Positions 9,116 to 17,608 of a DNA stretch of 64,000 bases are shown here, one piece after another. A program made the translations under genes and the position numbers. This DNA comes from Gemmatimonadota bacterium. Its GTDB lineage: Bacteria; Gemmatimonadota; Gemmatimonadetes; Gemmatimonadales; Gemmatimonadaceae. The notes under the pieces were generated by a model. It was not told the origin of the DNA, made no database searches, and was given only the letters and a program-made list of their open reading frames with translations. Within the stretch, counting starts at the first letter, position 1; every line of letters starts with the position of its first letter. The stretch spans positions 380,063-444,062 of the forward strand of contig JADJNZ010000005.1 of assembly GCA_016714015.1 (NCBI GenBank), given 5' to 3'.

Positions 9116-9649
9116 TCAGGCTCCTGCCGCGCGGCGGCCCGAGAGCATCTTGGCCGACAGGATGCCGGTCGCGAAGACGCCGATGGCGAAGATGAACCCG
9201 CTCACCGAGAGCTGGGTGATGCCGGAGATGATGTGGCCGCTGGTGCAGCCGCCGGCCACGCGGGCGCCGAAGACGATCAGGAACCCGCCGATGAACGCAT
9301 CGCGATAGCGCTTGGCCTTGGTGGTCTCGCCCGGATGCGCCATCTCGCACTTGGGTGCCTTCTCGCGGTTGAGCCGCGCGCCGAGGAACCCGCCGATCAG
9401 CAGGCCCACGACGAGGAAGCTCTCCGGCTTGAAGAGCGACCCCATCCGCTTGAGATACGGATTGGCCTCGGCGTAGCTCGGGTCGAGCACCTGGAAGAGC
9501 GCGCCGATGAAGCGCGGGTAGGTGCCTGAGACGCCGATGGGTCCCCAGACGATGATGGAGATGGCGCCGAGGATGCCGAAGAGGACCCCGTAGAAGACCC
9601 AGGGGGTCTTGGGCGCGACGGGGATCGCGACTGGTGCGTCGGACTGCAT
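9116..9649 (-). CDS. YeeE/YedE-family sulfur transporter, first half
   Basis: A 177-aa membrane protein with about four helices. The segment RVAGGCTSGHIISG carries the Gly-Gly-Cys-Thr-Ser-Gly motif of the YeeE/YedE family. Between helices there is a soluble loop containing KCEMAH. It pairs with the downstream 180-aa subunit to give the two inverted halves seen in single-chain TsuA. In context (SoxC, SoxD-like cytochrome and TsdA upstream) the likely cargo is thiosulfate or another sulfur intermediate. The direction of transport cannot be inferred. Confidence 0.88.
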   Translation of the reverse strand: MQSDAPVAIPVAPKTPWVFYGVLFGILGAISIIVWGPIGVSGTYPRFIGALFQVLDPSYAEANPYLKRMGSLFKPESFLVVGLLIGGFLGARLNREKAPKCEMAHPGETTKAKRYRDAFIGGFLIVFGARVAGGCTSGHIISGITQLSVSGFIFAIGVFATGILSAKMLSGRRAAGA

Positions 9650-9672
9650 GAGGAGCTCCTGCTTGGGGGAGT

Positions 9673-10263
9673 CTATCGCGCGGCGCCGGGCCGGCGATCA
9701 TCCGGCACGAAACGGTCCGCGTAGGGCATCTTCACGGCGCGCAGTGCCGCCGCATCGAGCGTCGCATCGTCGGCGATCACGTCGTTCACCGCGAGCAGGT
9801 ACGCCGAGAGCGCATAGACCTGGTCGTCGGTGAGCGATCCGGGCGCGGTGTGCGGCATCGCGCGCTTGATGTAGTCGAACAGTGTCGTCGCGTGCGACCA
9901 GTAGTTGCCGATCGTGTGCGGCAGCTTGGGGTCGTTGGCGAAACGGAATTCCTCGGCCGCCGCGGGGCGCCCGGTGAGCTGCGGGAAGGCCGGGGCCATC
10001 CCTTCGCCATTCTGGCCGTGGCACATGGCGCACTGCGCCTTGTAGAGGACGCCGCCCTCGGCGACGGTGCCCTTGCCGGGAGGAAGCTCGGCGCCATCGG
10101 CGCCGATGTCGGTGTCCATCGCCCGCACGAGCGAATCGGATGCCGGGCGACCGATGCCGTAGCGTCGGCCCGTGTCGACCGCGGACGTCGTCGCGGACCG
10201 CTCCGCGGTGCCGCCACCGCAGGCCGCGATCGCGAGGAGCGTGAGGAGGAGCGAAGCGCGCAT
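9673..10263 (-). CDS. soxD: SoxD-like monoheme cytochrome c lipoprotein
   Basis: A 196-aa exported cytochrome c. The N-terminal signal ends with the lipobox-like AIAAC. The single heme site is CAMCH, followed by GQNGEGMAPAFPQLTG, and a candidate axial Met occurs in KRAMPHTAP or AVKMPY. The C-terminal KMPYADRFVPDDRP is characteristic of cytochromes paired with SoxC/sulfite dehydrogenase. It starts 2 bp after soxC ends, so it is likely the electron-accepting partner of that molybdoenzyme. Classical SoxD has two hemes; this one has only one, so the symbol is by analogy. Confidence 0.8.
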   Translation of the reverse strand: MRASLLLTLLAIAACGGGTAERSATTSAVDTGRRYGIGRPASDSLVRAMDTDIGADGAELPPGKGTVAEGGVLYKAQCAMCHGQNGEGMAPAFPQLTGRPAAAEEFRFANDPKLPHTIGNYWSHATTLFDYIKRAMPHTAPGSLTDDQVYALSAYLLAVNDVIADDATLDAAALRAVKMPYADRFVPDDRRPGAAR

Positions 10264-10265
10264 GC

Positions 10266-11552
10266 TCAGGTCTCCCCGTGGAAGGTGACGGTGCCGTCGC
10301 CGGCGACCTTCCAACCCACGATCTGGTTGAAATGGTAGTCGGTGCCGAGTCCGCGCTCGGCGATGAGCGCACGCCGCGTCGGCTGCACGTAGCCGGCCTC
10401 GTCGGTCGCCCGGCTGAGCAGCACCGACTCGCCGCCGTTCCACTCCCACATGTGCTGGAAGCGCACGGTCGACTTGGGCTCCGACCGGCCGAGGAGTTCC
10501 GCGTCGCGCCAGTTCTTCCCGGCGTCGGCACTCACCTCCACGCGCGTGATGCGACCGCGTCCGCTCCAGGCGAGTCCGCTCACCGCGTGCCAGCCGCGGC
10601 TCGTGACCTTGTCGGGGGCGGACGGCGTGGTGATGATCGACTTCGCATCGAGCTCGAACGTGAAACGGCGCGCCGTGCCGTTGGGGAGCGGGTCGGTGTA
10701 CTTCGAGGTCTCCCAGCGCGTCATCCAGGGCTGCGTGCCGAGCTCGAGGCGACGGATCCACTTCACGTTGATGTTCCCCTCCCAACCGGGGAGGAGGAGG
10801 CGCATCGGGTACCCCTGCGCCGGGCGGAGCGGCTCGCCGTTCTGCGCCCACACGATCATCGCGTCATCGAACGCCTTCTCGATCGGCACCGAGCGCGTCA
10901 TGAGACAGGCGTCGCCGCCCTCGGCGAGGAACCACTTGGCCTCGGGCTTCACGCCGCACTCGCGGAAGAGCGTCGAGAGCGCCACGCCGGTCCACTCCGA
11001 GGTGCTGACCATGCCGGCGACCTTCTGCGCGGTCATCTCGGGCTTGGGATCGCGGAACGATGCGCGGCCGTTGCCCGAGCACTCGATGAAGTAGGGGCGC
11101 ACGACCTGCGGGAACCGCTTGAGGTCGTCGAGCGTGAAGGTCAGCGCCTTGTCGACGAGTCCGTGGATGGTGAGCGTGTGCCGCGCCGGATCGAGGGCGG
11201 GGATCCCGGCGTGATGCCGCTCGAAATGCAGGTCGCTCGGTGTGATGGAGCCGGCGAGGTCCTGCAACGGCGTGAGCGAGGAGCCCGTGGTCTCGCCGTA
11301 CGGGGCGCGCGTGGGCGTCTCGAAGGCGCTGCGTGCGCCGAGCGGCGTCGTTGCGCCACCCTGCAGCTTGGTCGCGTCCGCGGGGACCACGGGGCGCGCC
11401 GCGGCCTCGGTGGCGCCCTGTGCGTCGAGCGTGAGCGGGAGTCCGGCGAGCACGGCGCCGCCGAGCGTGCCCACGGCACCGGCGAGCAGGTCGCGGCGCG
11501 TGAGCGGGAGGGGCGCGGTGCGCGCGTCCTCTGGGGGGAGGGAGTCGGTCAT
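10266..11552 (-). CDS. soxC: SoxC-like sulfane/sulfite dehydrogenase molybdoprotein
   Basis: A 428-aa molybdopterin enzyme of the sulfite oxidase family, exported through Tat (TRRDLLAG at residues 18-25). The molybdenum-ligating cysteine is C158 in the motif YFIECSGNGR, typical of SoxC. A sulfite-oxidase dimerization domain occupies about residues 300-420. SoxC with SoxD oxidises the sulfane sulfur of a carrier-bound intermediate in the Sox pathway; closely related SorA-type enzymes oxidise free sulfite. The carrier SoxYZ and SoxXA/SoxB are absent from this window, so free sulfite may be the substrate. It lies in a tight minus-strand operon between tsdA and the cytochrome. Confidence 0.9.
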   Translation of the reverse strand: MTDSLPPEDARTAPLPLTRRDLLAGAVGTLGGAVLAGLPLTLDAQGATEAAARPVVPADATKLQGGATTPLGARSAFETPTRAPYGETTGSSLTPLQDLAGSITPSDLHFERHHAGIPALDPARHTLTIHGLVDKALTFTLDDLKRFPQVVRPYFIECSGNGRASFRDPKPEMTAQKVAGMVSTSEWTGVALSTLFRECGVKPEAKWFLAEGGDACLMTRSVPIEKAFDDAMIVWAQNGEPLRPAQGYPMRLLLPGWEGNINVKWIRRLELGTQPWMTRWETSKYTDPLPNGTARRFTFELDAKSIITTPSAPDKVTSRGWHAVSGLAWSGRGRITRVEVSADAGKNWRDAELLGRSEPKSTVRFQHMWEWNGGESVLLSRATDEAGYVQPTRRALIAERGLGTDYHFNQIVGWKVAGDGTVTFHGET

Positions 11553-11561
11553 CGGGAGAAC

Positions 11562-12506
11562 CTACCGATTCGAGCGGCCGACGACAGGCGGATTCGGGAC
11601 GAGTGCACCCCGCGGATTCGCGCGCGGGAGGAGCGGCGGCGGATTGAACGCCTTGTGGCCCTTCGTGTCGTACGGGACGTCCGCGGGGGCGCCGCCCATC
11701 GGCCAGTCGCCTTCCTTCCCGGGCGAGTCGGGGCGCGGCTGCGAATTGATGTAGGCCGAGAGGTCGAAGGCTTCCTGCGCGGTGAGCGTCCCCGGCGCCG
11801 TCTGCGGCATGTTGTGCCGGATGAAGCTCGCGGCACGCTCGAGGCGCGTCATGGAGGCGCCCACCGAGTAGGAGCCGGGGCCCCAGAGCGCGGGGATGGG
11901 ACCGTTGCCGGCCCCCGTCGCGCCGTGGCAGGTGATGCAGGTCTTGCTGGTGTAGAGCGCCGCACCGCGGGCCGCGTCGCCGGCGAGCGTGTCGGGTTCG
12001 GAGATGAGGCCGTCGGCGCCGGCGATCTTGGTGCCCACCGGGATGTCCTTCGAGATGAACGCGAGGTACGCGAGGATGTCGGTCATCTCGCGGCTCTCGA
12101 CCGGGAGCGCATTGCCGGCGAGCGAGCGCGTGAAGCAGTAGTTCACGCGATCGGCGAGCGCGATGACGGCACCGGAGCGCGGCATGTACTTGGGGAAGCG
12201 CGCATGCGAGCCGGTGAGCGGCGCCGCCGTGAGCTTGAGGCCGTCATCCTGGTGGCAGCTCGTGCAGCGGAGGCTGCCGGTGGCGTAGGCGGGCAGGCTC
12301 TCCGGGCTGAAGCGGAGCAGGTAGAGCCCGCGCTTGATGGAGGCCCCCATGGAATCGTTGGGGATGTCGGCCTCGCGGAGCGGTGTCCAGGCGGACTCCA
12401 CGAAGGTGACGGCCTTGGCGTCGGCGACGACGGGGGTCTCGGCGGCCTTGGGGCCGCAGGCGGCGGTGGTGACGGCCGCGAGGACAATGAGGAGACGGGC
12501 GCGCAC
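11562..12506 (-). CDS. tsdA: TsdA-like diheme thiosulfate dehydrogenase
   Basis: A 314-aa diheme cytochrome c with a lipoprotein-type signal (VTTAAC). Heme sites are CTSCH (N-terminal domain) and CITCH (C-terminal domain). Between them, the segment YMPRSGAVIALADRVNYCF places a cysteine where TsdA has its distal Cys ligand to heme 1, and SREMTDILAYLAF also fits TsdA. TsdA couples two thiosulfates to tetrathionate in the periplasm, passing electrons to cytochrome c. It is the first gene of the operon tsdA-soxC-soxD-yeeE-yeeE, with a conserved upstream motif at 12564. The Pro-rich C-terminal tail is unassigned. Confidence 0.85.
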   Translation of the reverse strand: MRARLLIVLAAVTTAACGPKAAETPVVADAKAVTFVESAWTPLREADIPNDSMGASIKRGLYLLRFSPESLPAYATGSLRCTSCHQDDGLKLTAAPLTGSHARFPKYMPRSGAVIALADRVNYCFTRSLAGNALPVESREMTDILAYLAFISKDIPVGTKIAGADGLISEPDTLAGDAARGAALYTSKTCITCHGATGAGNGPIPALWGPGSYSVGASMTRLERAASFIRHNMPQTAPGTLTAQEAFDLSAYINSQPRPDSPGKEGDWPMGGAPADVPYDTKGHKAFNPPPLLPRANPRGALVPNPPVVGRSNR

Positions 12507-12554
12507 AGGAGCTCCTGCTCGTTCGGGGGGGAGAGCGGGGCGGGTTCAATCCTC

Positions 12555-12573
12555 TATACTCCGATACGGTAAT
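12555..12573 (-). promoter_or_regulatory. Promoter-proximal motif of the sulfur operon, shared with arsR
   Basis: On the minus strand ATTACCGTAT (12573-12564) followed by TATA at 12558-12555 lies about 58 bp upstream of tsdA. The arsR upstream region has ATTACCATAT, then TATA 4 bp later instead of 5. The core also contains the dyad CCG-TAT-CGG. Shared control by the ArsR protein is inferred. Confidence 0.4.
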
Positions 12574-12644
12574 ACTTGGAGCCGGGTTGGGCAAGGCGTG
12601 AGTGGCCGACCACGACGGACGCGGCGACGGCGTCGGCTGGAACC

Positions 12645-12698
12645 ACAGGGGCACAGGGAGCTCAGGGAGATGTGCCCCCGTGTTCCCTGTGCCCCTGT
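12645..12698. terminator. Long inverted repeat, probable terminator or palindromic intergenic element
   Basis: ACAGGGGCACAGGGA (12645-12659) is perfectly complementary to 12684-12698, a 15-bp stem with a 24-nt loop. It lies about 60 bp beyond the stop of the minus-strand gene at 12760 and before the promoter of the sulfur operon, so it could terminate that transcript. The composition looks like a dispersed palindrome, but only one copy is in the window. Confidence 0.55.
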
Positions 12699-12759
12699 CG
12701 TCGTGCCGGTCGTGCTGGTCATGCGGAACGGAATCGCCCGAACCGCAGCGCCGCCGATC

Positions 12760-13437
12760 TCAGTGCTTCATCAAGCCCGACACGGTCAGCTCGAGGTTGT
12801 GGCTCACCCGGATCCCGTACACGCCGTCCGTCGACGTCAACCGGTCCGCCGCCACGAACTCGGCGCGCTCGAGGGTCTTCACGACCTGTCCGTTCACCAG
12901 GCAGGAGGCCTGGCCCCCGCGCACACGCCAGCCGACGGAGTTGGTCGACTCGCCATTCGCATCGGCCTTGTGGATCGCGTCATGCGCCGTCGGCTTCACG
13001 AGCTCCGTCACCTTCGCACCGTGGAAGGTCTTGATCGCGTACGTGCCGTTGCCGTACACGATGCAGTACATGAGCGTCTCGGTCTCCGACGTGAGGTCCG
13101 CGCCGCCGATGAAGATGCCGTACGAGTGCGGATGGCTCGCGGCCATCTTGTGCTCCTTGAACGTCGCCATCACGTCGTAGTCGCCGCGCGCGGTGTTGGC
13201 CGGGTTCCAGAAGTTGCCGGCCGGGCCGACCGAGATGCGGAAGGCGCCGTTCTCGGAGGCGAAGCGGGAGTCATTGATGGTCTTGCCCTGCGAGGTGGGG
13301 CGGCGGTCGACGCGACCCTGCCAGCCGGCGACGCGGATGCCGCCGTTGGCGACGGAGCGATCGGCGTCCTGGGCCTGGAGCGGCGCCGCGGCGGATGCCA
13401 TGAGTGCCGCGGTGAAGATGAGAGCGGGGAGACGCAC
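12760..13437 (-). CDS. Exported protein of unknown function, possible LamG/DUF1080-like sandwich
   Basis: A 225-aa secreted protein. I place the start on the GTG at 13437 because GGAGG lies 5 bp upstream and a clear signal peptide (RLPALIFTAALMASA) follows, cleaved near APLQAQ. The mature protein is strand-rich with Gly/Asn turns; GDYDVMATFKEH, SYGIFIGGADL and VNGQVVKTLER resemble carbohydrate-binding or DUF1080-like concanavalin folds, but I cannot name the family. It diverges from a GH3 beta-glucosidase with a 90-bp gap, so a role in polysaccharide handling is possible. Confidence 0.6.
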   Translation of the reverse strand: MRLPALIFTAALMASAAAPLQAQDADRSVANGGIRVAGWQGRVDRRPTSQGKTINDSRFASENGAFRISVGPAGNFWNPANTARGDYDVMATFKEHKMAASHPHSYGIFIGGADLTSETETLMYCIVYGNGTYAIKTFHGAKVTELVKPTAHDAIHKADANGESTNSVGWRVRGGQASCLVNGQVVKTLERAEFVAADRLTSTDGVYGIRVSHNLELTVSGLMKH

Positions 13438-13525
13438 GATACCTCCGAAGGGTGGATGGCGACCAATACGCTCGCCTCCTACCCCCGGTGTGGCAAGGTG
13501 TGCCCCCAGCGGGCAGATTCCCGCG

Positions 13526-16201
13526 ATGCGTCCTGCCACGATCCGCGCCCTCTTCCTGGTCCTCTTCGCCGCCGGCGCCCCTCTCGCGGCGCAGGGTCGC
13601 GATGCCCGCGCCCTCCTCGCCGAGATGTCGCGCGAGGAGAAGTTCTGGCAGCTCTTCATGATCCCCGGCGACCTCGACTCGGCGTCGTACGACTATTCGC
13701 GCGGGATCTTCGGGCTGCAGATCGGTGCGCGGCCGGGCATCCCGGCGCGGGACGCGGCGCGCGCGCATGCCGCACGCGTCGACTCCATCCAGCGCTGGTT
13801 CCGTGAACGGTCGCGCCTCCGGATCCCCATCATCCCGTTCGACGAGGCCCTGCACGGGCTGATGCGTGAAGGCGCCACGGTCTTCCCGCAGGCGATCGGC
13901 CTCGCCGCCACGTTCGACTCGGCGCTCGTGCGGCGCGTGCACGATGCCGCCGCGCGCGAGACGCGGAGCCGCGGCATACGCATGGTGCTCTCGCCGGTGG
14001 TGAACCTCGCGACCGACGTGCGCTGGGGGCGGACGGAGGAGACCTTCGGCGAGGATGTGCACCTCACCGGCGTGATGGGGCGCCAGCATGTGCGCGCGTT
14101 CGAGACGATGGGGATCATCACCACGCCCAAGCACTTCATCGCGAACGTCGGCGAGGGCGGGCGCGACTCGTATCCCATCGAGGCGAGTCCGCGCGCCCTC
14201 GAAGAACGGCTCTTCCCGCCCTTCCGGTCGCTCGTGCAGCAGGCGGGCGCGCGGTCCGTGATGACGGCGTACAACACGGTCGATGGGTCACCGGCGACCC
14301 AGAGTCGCATGCTCATGACCGACGTGCTCAAGGGCGCGTGGGGATTCCCGGGGTTCATCATCTCCGACGCGGCGGCGACGGCGGGGGCGACGGTCCTCGC
14401 GCGCACCGAGGCGTCCACCGCGACCGCCACGGCGCACGCCTTCCGCTCCGGCCTCGACGTGATCTTCCAGTCGTCGTATCCCGAGCATCGTCCGTATCTC
14501 CGTGCCATCACCAACGGCGTGGTCCCGGACAGCCTGCTCGACGCGTCGGTGCTGCGCGTGTTGCGGCAGAAGATCGCCCTCGGGCTCTTCGACGACGCGC
14601 GCATCCACCCCGAGTCGGCGGCGTACTGGGCCAACAGCGCCGAGCATCGGACCATCGCGCGTGAGGCGGCGCTGGCGTCGCTCGTGCTCCTGCGGAACGC
14701 GCCGCTCGCGGGGCAAGGTCCCGCAGCACGCAGCGGCGGCGTGCCCGCCACGGTCGACATGCGGACGCCGCGCACGCTCCCCATAGAGCAGGGCATCCGC
14801 CGGATCGCGGTGATCGGGTCCGACGCCGACACCGTGCGCTTCGGCGGCTACTCCGGGACCGGCATCGCGCCGGTCTCGGTGCTCGATGCGATCCGCGAAC
14901 GGGCCGGGCGGGAGACCGCGGTGCGCTTCGCCCGCGGCGCGACGAGACTCGCTCCCACTCATATGGTAGTGCCGTCCGCGAATCTCGAGTGGCAGGATGG
15001 CACCACCACGCGGCGTGGGCTCCAAGGCGAGTACTGGGCCGACAACGCCTTCACCGGCGCGCCGCGCATCACCCGCACCGACGAGCGCGTCGACTTCGGG
15101 TGGACGCTCAGTTCGCCCGGACAGGGCATACCATATGATTGGTACTCGGTGCGCTGGACCGGCACCCTCATCGCGCCCGCGAGCGGGCTCACGCGGATCG
15201 GCGTGGAGGGCAACGACGGCTACCGCCTCTGGATCGATGGCCACCTGGTGATCGATGCCTGGGAGAAGCGCTCCTTCGGCGCGCGGCTCGTGCCCATCAC
15301 GCTCGCACCCGGTAGCCGGCACGCCATCCGGCTCGATTACTTCGAGAGCACTGGCAATGCGCGCGTGAAGCTCGTCTGGGACGCGGGCGTACCGCAGGAC
15401 CATGCGGCGCGGATCGCCGAGGCGGTCGCGATCGCGCGCACGAGCGATGTGGCGGTGATCGTCGCCGGCATCGAGGAGGGTGAGTTCCGCGATCGTGCGC
15501 GCCTCGCGCTGCCCGGTCACCAGGAGGCGCTCATCCGCGCCGTCGCGGCGACCGGCGTCCCGACGACGGTCGTGATCATCGGCGGGAGCGCGGTCACGAT
15601 GTCGCCCTGGCTCGAGGAGGTGGGAGCGGTGCTCATGGCCTGGTACCCGGGCGAGCAGGGCGGACCGGCCGTCGCGAGCGTGCTCTTCGGCGACGCCGAT
15701 CCGTCGGGACGCCTGCCGATCACCTTCCCGATGGAGGAAGGCCAGCTGCCGCTCACGTACGACCACAAGCCGACGGGCCGCGGCGATGACTATCTCGACC
15801 TGACCGGGCAGCCGCTCTTCCCGTTCGGGCATGGACTCACGTACACGCGCTTCGCGTACGAGGACCTGCGCATCGACGCGACCGGCACCGGCGATTCGGC
15901 GCGTGTCCGCGTGCGGGCGCGCATCCGCAACGTGGGATACCGTGCCGGCAGCGAGGTCGTGCAGCTCTACCTGCGCGACGTGCTCACGAGCGTCTCGCAG
16001 CCGCTGATCGCGCTGAAGGGATTCACGCGGGTCACGCTCGAGCCCGATGCGACGCAGGAGGTGGAGTTCGTCCTCACCGCCGAGCACCTGCGCCTGCTCG
16101 ACGAGTCGATGCGCTGGATGGTCGAACCCGGCCTCTTCCGCGTCATGGTCGGTGCATCATCGAAGGACATCCGTCTCCGAGGGGAGTTCACGCTGCCATG
16201 A
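13526..16201 (+). CDS. Glycoside hydrolase family 3 beta-glucosidase with PA14 domain
   Basis: An 891-aa exported enzyme. A signal peptide (RALFLVLFAAGAPLAAQ) precedes a GH3 TIM-barrel (residues about 25-340). The nucleophile Asp lies in GFIISDAAA, where most members have SDW. The C-terminal GH3 sandwich holds the candidate acid/base in IEEGEFRDR. A PA14 carbohydrate-binding insertion (LQGEYWADNAFTGAP to KLVWDAG) sits inside the C-terminal domain, as in many beta-glucosidases. An Fn3-like domain ends the chain. Likely cleaves non-reducing beta-linked glucose or xylose from oligosaccharides in the periplasm or outside. Its stop overlaps the downstream fucosidase start (ATGA). Confidence 0.92.
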   Translation: MRPATIRALFLVLFAAGAPLAAQGRDARALLAEMSREEKFWQLFMIPGDLDSASYDYSRGIFGLQIGARPGIPARDAARAHAARVDSIQRWFRERSRLRIPIIPFDEALHGLMREGATVFPQAIGLAATFDSALVRRVHDAAARETRSRGIRMVLSPVVNLATDVRWGRTEETFGEDVHLTGVMGRQHVRAFETMGIITTPKHFIANVGEGGRDSYPIEASPRALEERLFPPFRSLVQQAGARSVMTAYNTVDGSPATQSRMLMTDVLKGAWGFPGFIISDAAATAGATVLARTEASTATATAHAFRSGLDVIFQSSYPEHRPYLRAITNGVVPDSLLDASVLRVLRQKIALGLFDDARIHPESAAYWANSAEHRTIAREAALASLVLLRNAPLAGQGPAARSGGVPATVDMRTPRTLPIEQGIRRIAVIGSDADTVRFGGYSGTGIAPVSVLDAIRERAGRETAVRFARGATRLAPTHMVVPSANLEWQDGTTTRRGLQGEYWADNAFTGAPRITRTDERVDFGWTLSSPGQGIPYDWYSVRWTGTLIAPASGLTRIGVEGNDGYRLWIDGHLVIDAWEKRSFGARLVPITLAPGSRHAIRLDYFESTGNARVKLVWDAGVPQDHAARIAEAVAIARTSDVAVIVAGIEEGEFRDRARLALPGHQEALIRAVAATGVPTTVVIIGGSAVTMSPWLEEVGAVLMAWYPGEQGGPAVASVLFGDADPSGRLPITFPMEEGQLPLTYDHKPTGRGDDYLDLTGQPLFPFGHGLTYTRFAYEDLRIDATGTGDSARVRVRARIRNVGYRAGSEVVQLYLRDVLTSVSQPLIALKGFTRVTLEPDATQEVEFVLTAEHLRLLDESMRWMVEPGLFRVMVGASSKDIRLRGEFTLP

Positions 16202-17595
16202 GCATCGATCGTCGCGATCTGCTGAAGTCCACGCTCGCTGCCGCCGCGCTGGGCCTGCCGCGCGCCGCGCGCGCGACCGCGCCACGTCCGGCCGCGACCG
16301 GGCTCGCGCAGTCCCCGCGGCCACGGCCCACCGCGAGCCAGCTGCAGTGGCAGCGCGACGAGCTCGCGTTCTTCCTGCACTTCGGTGTGAACACCTTCAC
16401 CGACCGCGAGTGGGGCGATGGCACCGAGGACCCGCGGATCTTCGCGCCGAGCGCGCTCGACGCGCGGCAGTGGGCGCGCACCGCCAAGGCCGCCGGCTTC
16501 CGGATGATGATCCTCACCGCGAAGCATCATGACGGCTTCTGCCTCTGGCCCACCAAGACCACCGCGCATTCGGTCGCGTCGAGCCCGTGGCGTGGCGGCC
16601 AGGGCGATGTGGTGCGCGAGTTCGTCGACGCCTGCCGCGCGGAGGGGCTGCGCGCGGGGCTCTATCTCTCGCCTTGGGATCGCAACCACCCCACCTACGG
16701 CGACACGCCGCGCTACAACGCGGTCTACTACGCGCAGCTCACCGAGTTGCTCACGCAGTACGGCCGCATCGACGAGGTCTGGTTCGACGGCGCGAACGGC
16801 GAAGGGCCCAACGGGAAGCGGCAGGAGTACGACTGGCCGCGCACCTGGGCGCTCGTGCGCGAGTTGCAGCCGCAGGCGGTGATGTTCTCCGACGCGGGGC
16901 CGGACGTCCGCTGGATCGGCAACGAGTCCGGTGTCGCCGGCACGACCAACTGGTCGACGGTCGATCCGCGCATCGTCACGCGTCCCGGGGTCTCCGGCGA
17001 TGACGTGATGCGCTCGCTCACGTCGGGAGACCGTGAAGGCGCGGTGTGGCGCCCGGGCGAGACCGATGTCTCCATCCGTCCCGGCTGGTTCTACCATCCG
17101 GCCGAGGACGCGAGGGTGCGGACGCCGGAGAACCTGGTGGAGCTCTACTTCTCGTCGGTGGGCCGCAACTCGAAGTTGTTGCTCAACGTCCCGCCCGACC
17201 GGCGCGGGCTGCTCGCGGACGCCGATGTCGCGGCGCTGCGCGGGATGCGCACGCGACTCGATGCGCTCTTCGCGCGGGATCTCGCGGCTGGTGCGCGCGT
17301 GACGACGCGCCAGGAGGCGCTGCGGATGCGCATGCAGGAGCACGTCCTGCGCGCACCGGCGACCGTCGGCGTGGTGGAGCTCGCCGAACCGGTCGCCGAC
17401 GGACAGCGCGTCGCGCTGTACCGGCTCGACGCGCACGACGGCGACGGGTGGCGCGAGGTCGCGCGCGGCACGACCATCGGGTACAAGCGTCTGGTGCGCA
17501 TCGCGCCGCAGCGGGTGGCGCGGTTCCGGCTCACGCTCGAGGACTGGACCGAACTCCCCGAGCCGGTCTCGCTCCGCTGCTACGCCGGAACGTGA
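16198..17595 (+). CDS. Glycoside hydrolase family 29 alpha-L-fucosidase, Tat-exported
   Basis: A 465-aa enzyme with a Tat-like signal (DRRDLLKS, hydrophobic stretch to about residue 28). The catalytic barrel contains LHFGVNTFT, MILTAKHHDGFCLW and IDEVWFDGANG. The Asp in WFDG is the GH29 nucleophile, and the H-H-D-G-F motif lines the fucose site. GH29 enzymes remove alpha-L-fucose with retention of configuration. It overlaps the beta-glucosidase by 4 bp, so the two are translationally coupled and probably act on the same plant or microbial glycans. Confidence 0.92.
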   Translation: MSIDRRDLLKSTLAAAALGLPRAARATAPRPAATGLAQSPRPRPTASQLQWQRDELAFFLHFGVNTFTDREWGDGTEDPRIFAPSALDARQWARTAKAAGFRMMILTAKHHDGFCLWPTKTTAHSVASSPWRGGQGDVVREFVDACRAEGLRAGLYLSPWDRNHPTYGDTPRYNAVYYAQLTELLTQYGRIDEVWFDGANGEGPNGKRQEYDWPRTWALVRELQPQAVMFSDAGPDVRWIGNESGVAGTTNWSTVDPRIVTRPGVSGDDVMRSLTSGDREGAVWRPGETDVSIRPGWFYHPAEDARVRTPENLVELYFSSVGRNSKLLLNVPPDRRGLLADADVAALRGMRTRLDALFARDLAAGARVTTRQEALRMRMQEHVLRAPATVGVVELAEPVADGQRVALYRLDAHDGDGWREVARGTTIGYKRLVRIAPQRVARFRLTLEDWTELPEPVSLRCYAGT

Positions 17596-17608
17596 TCTCC
17601 GCGCGCCG

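Noticed and set aside
10278..12572. A 764-codon plus-strand frame through the sulfur operon
   Set aside because: Antisense shadow of soxC and tsdA; composition is low-complexity Arg/Glu/Gly and no motif is present.
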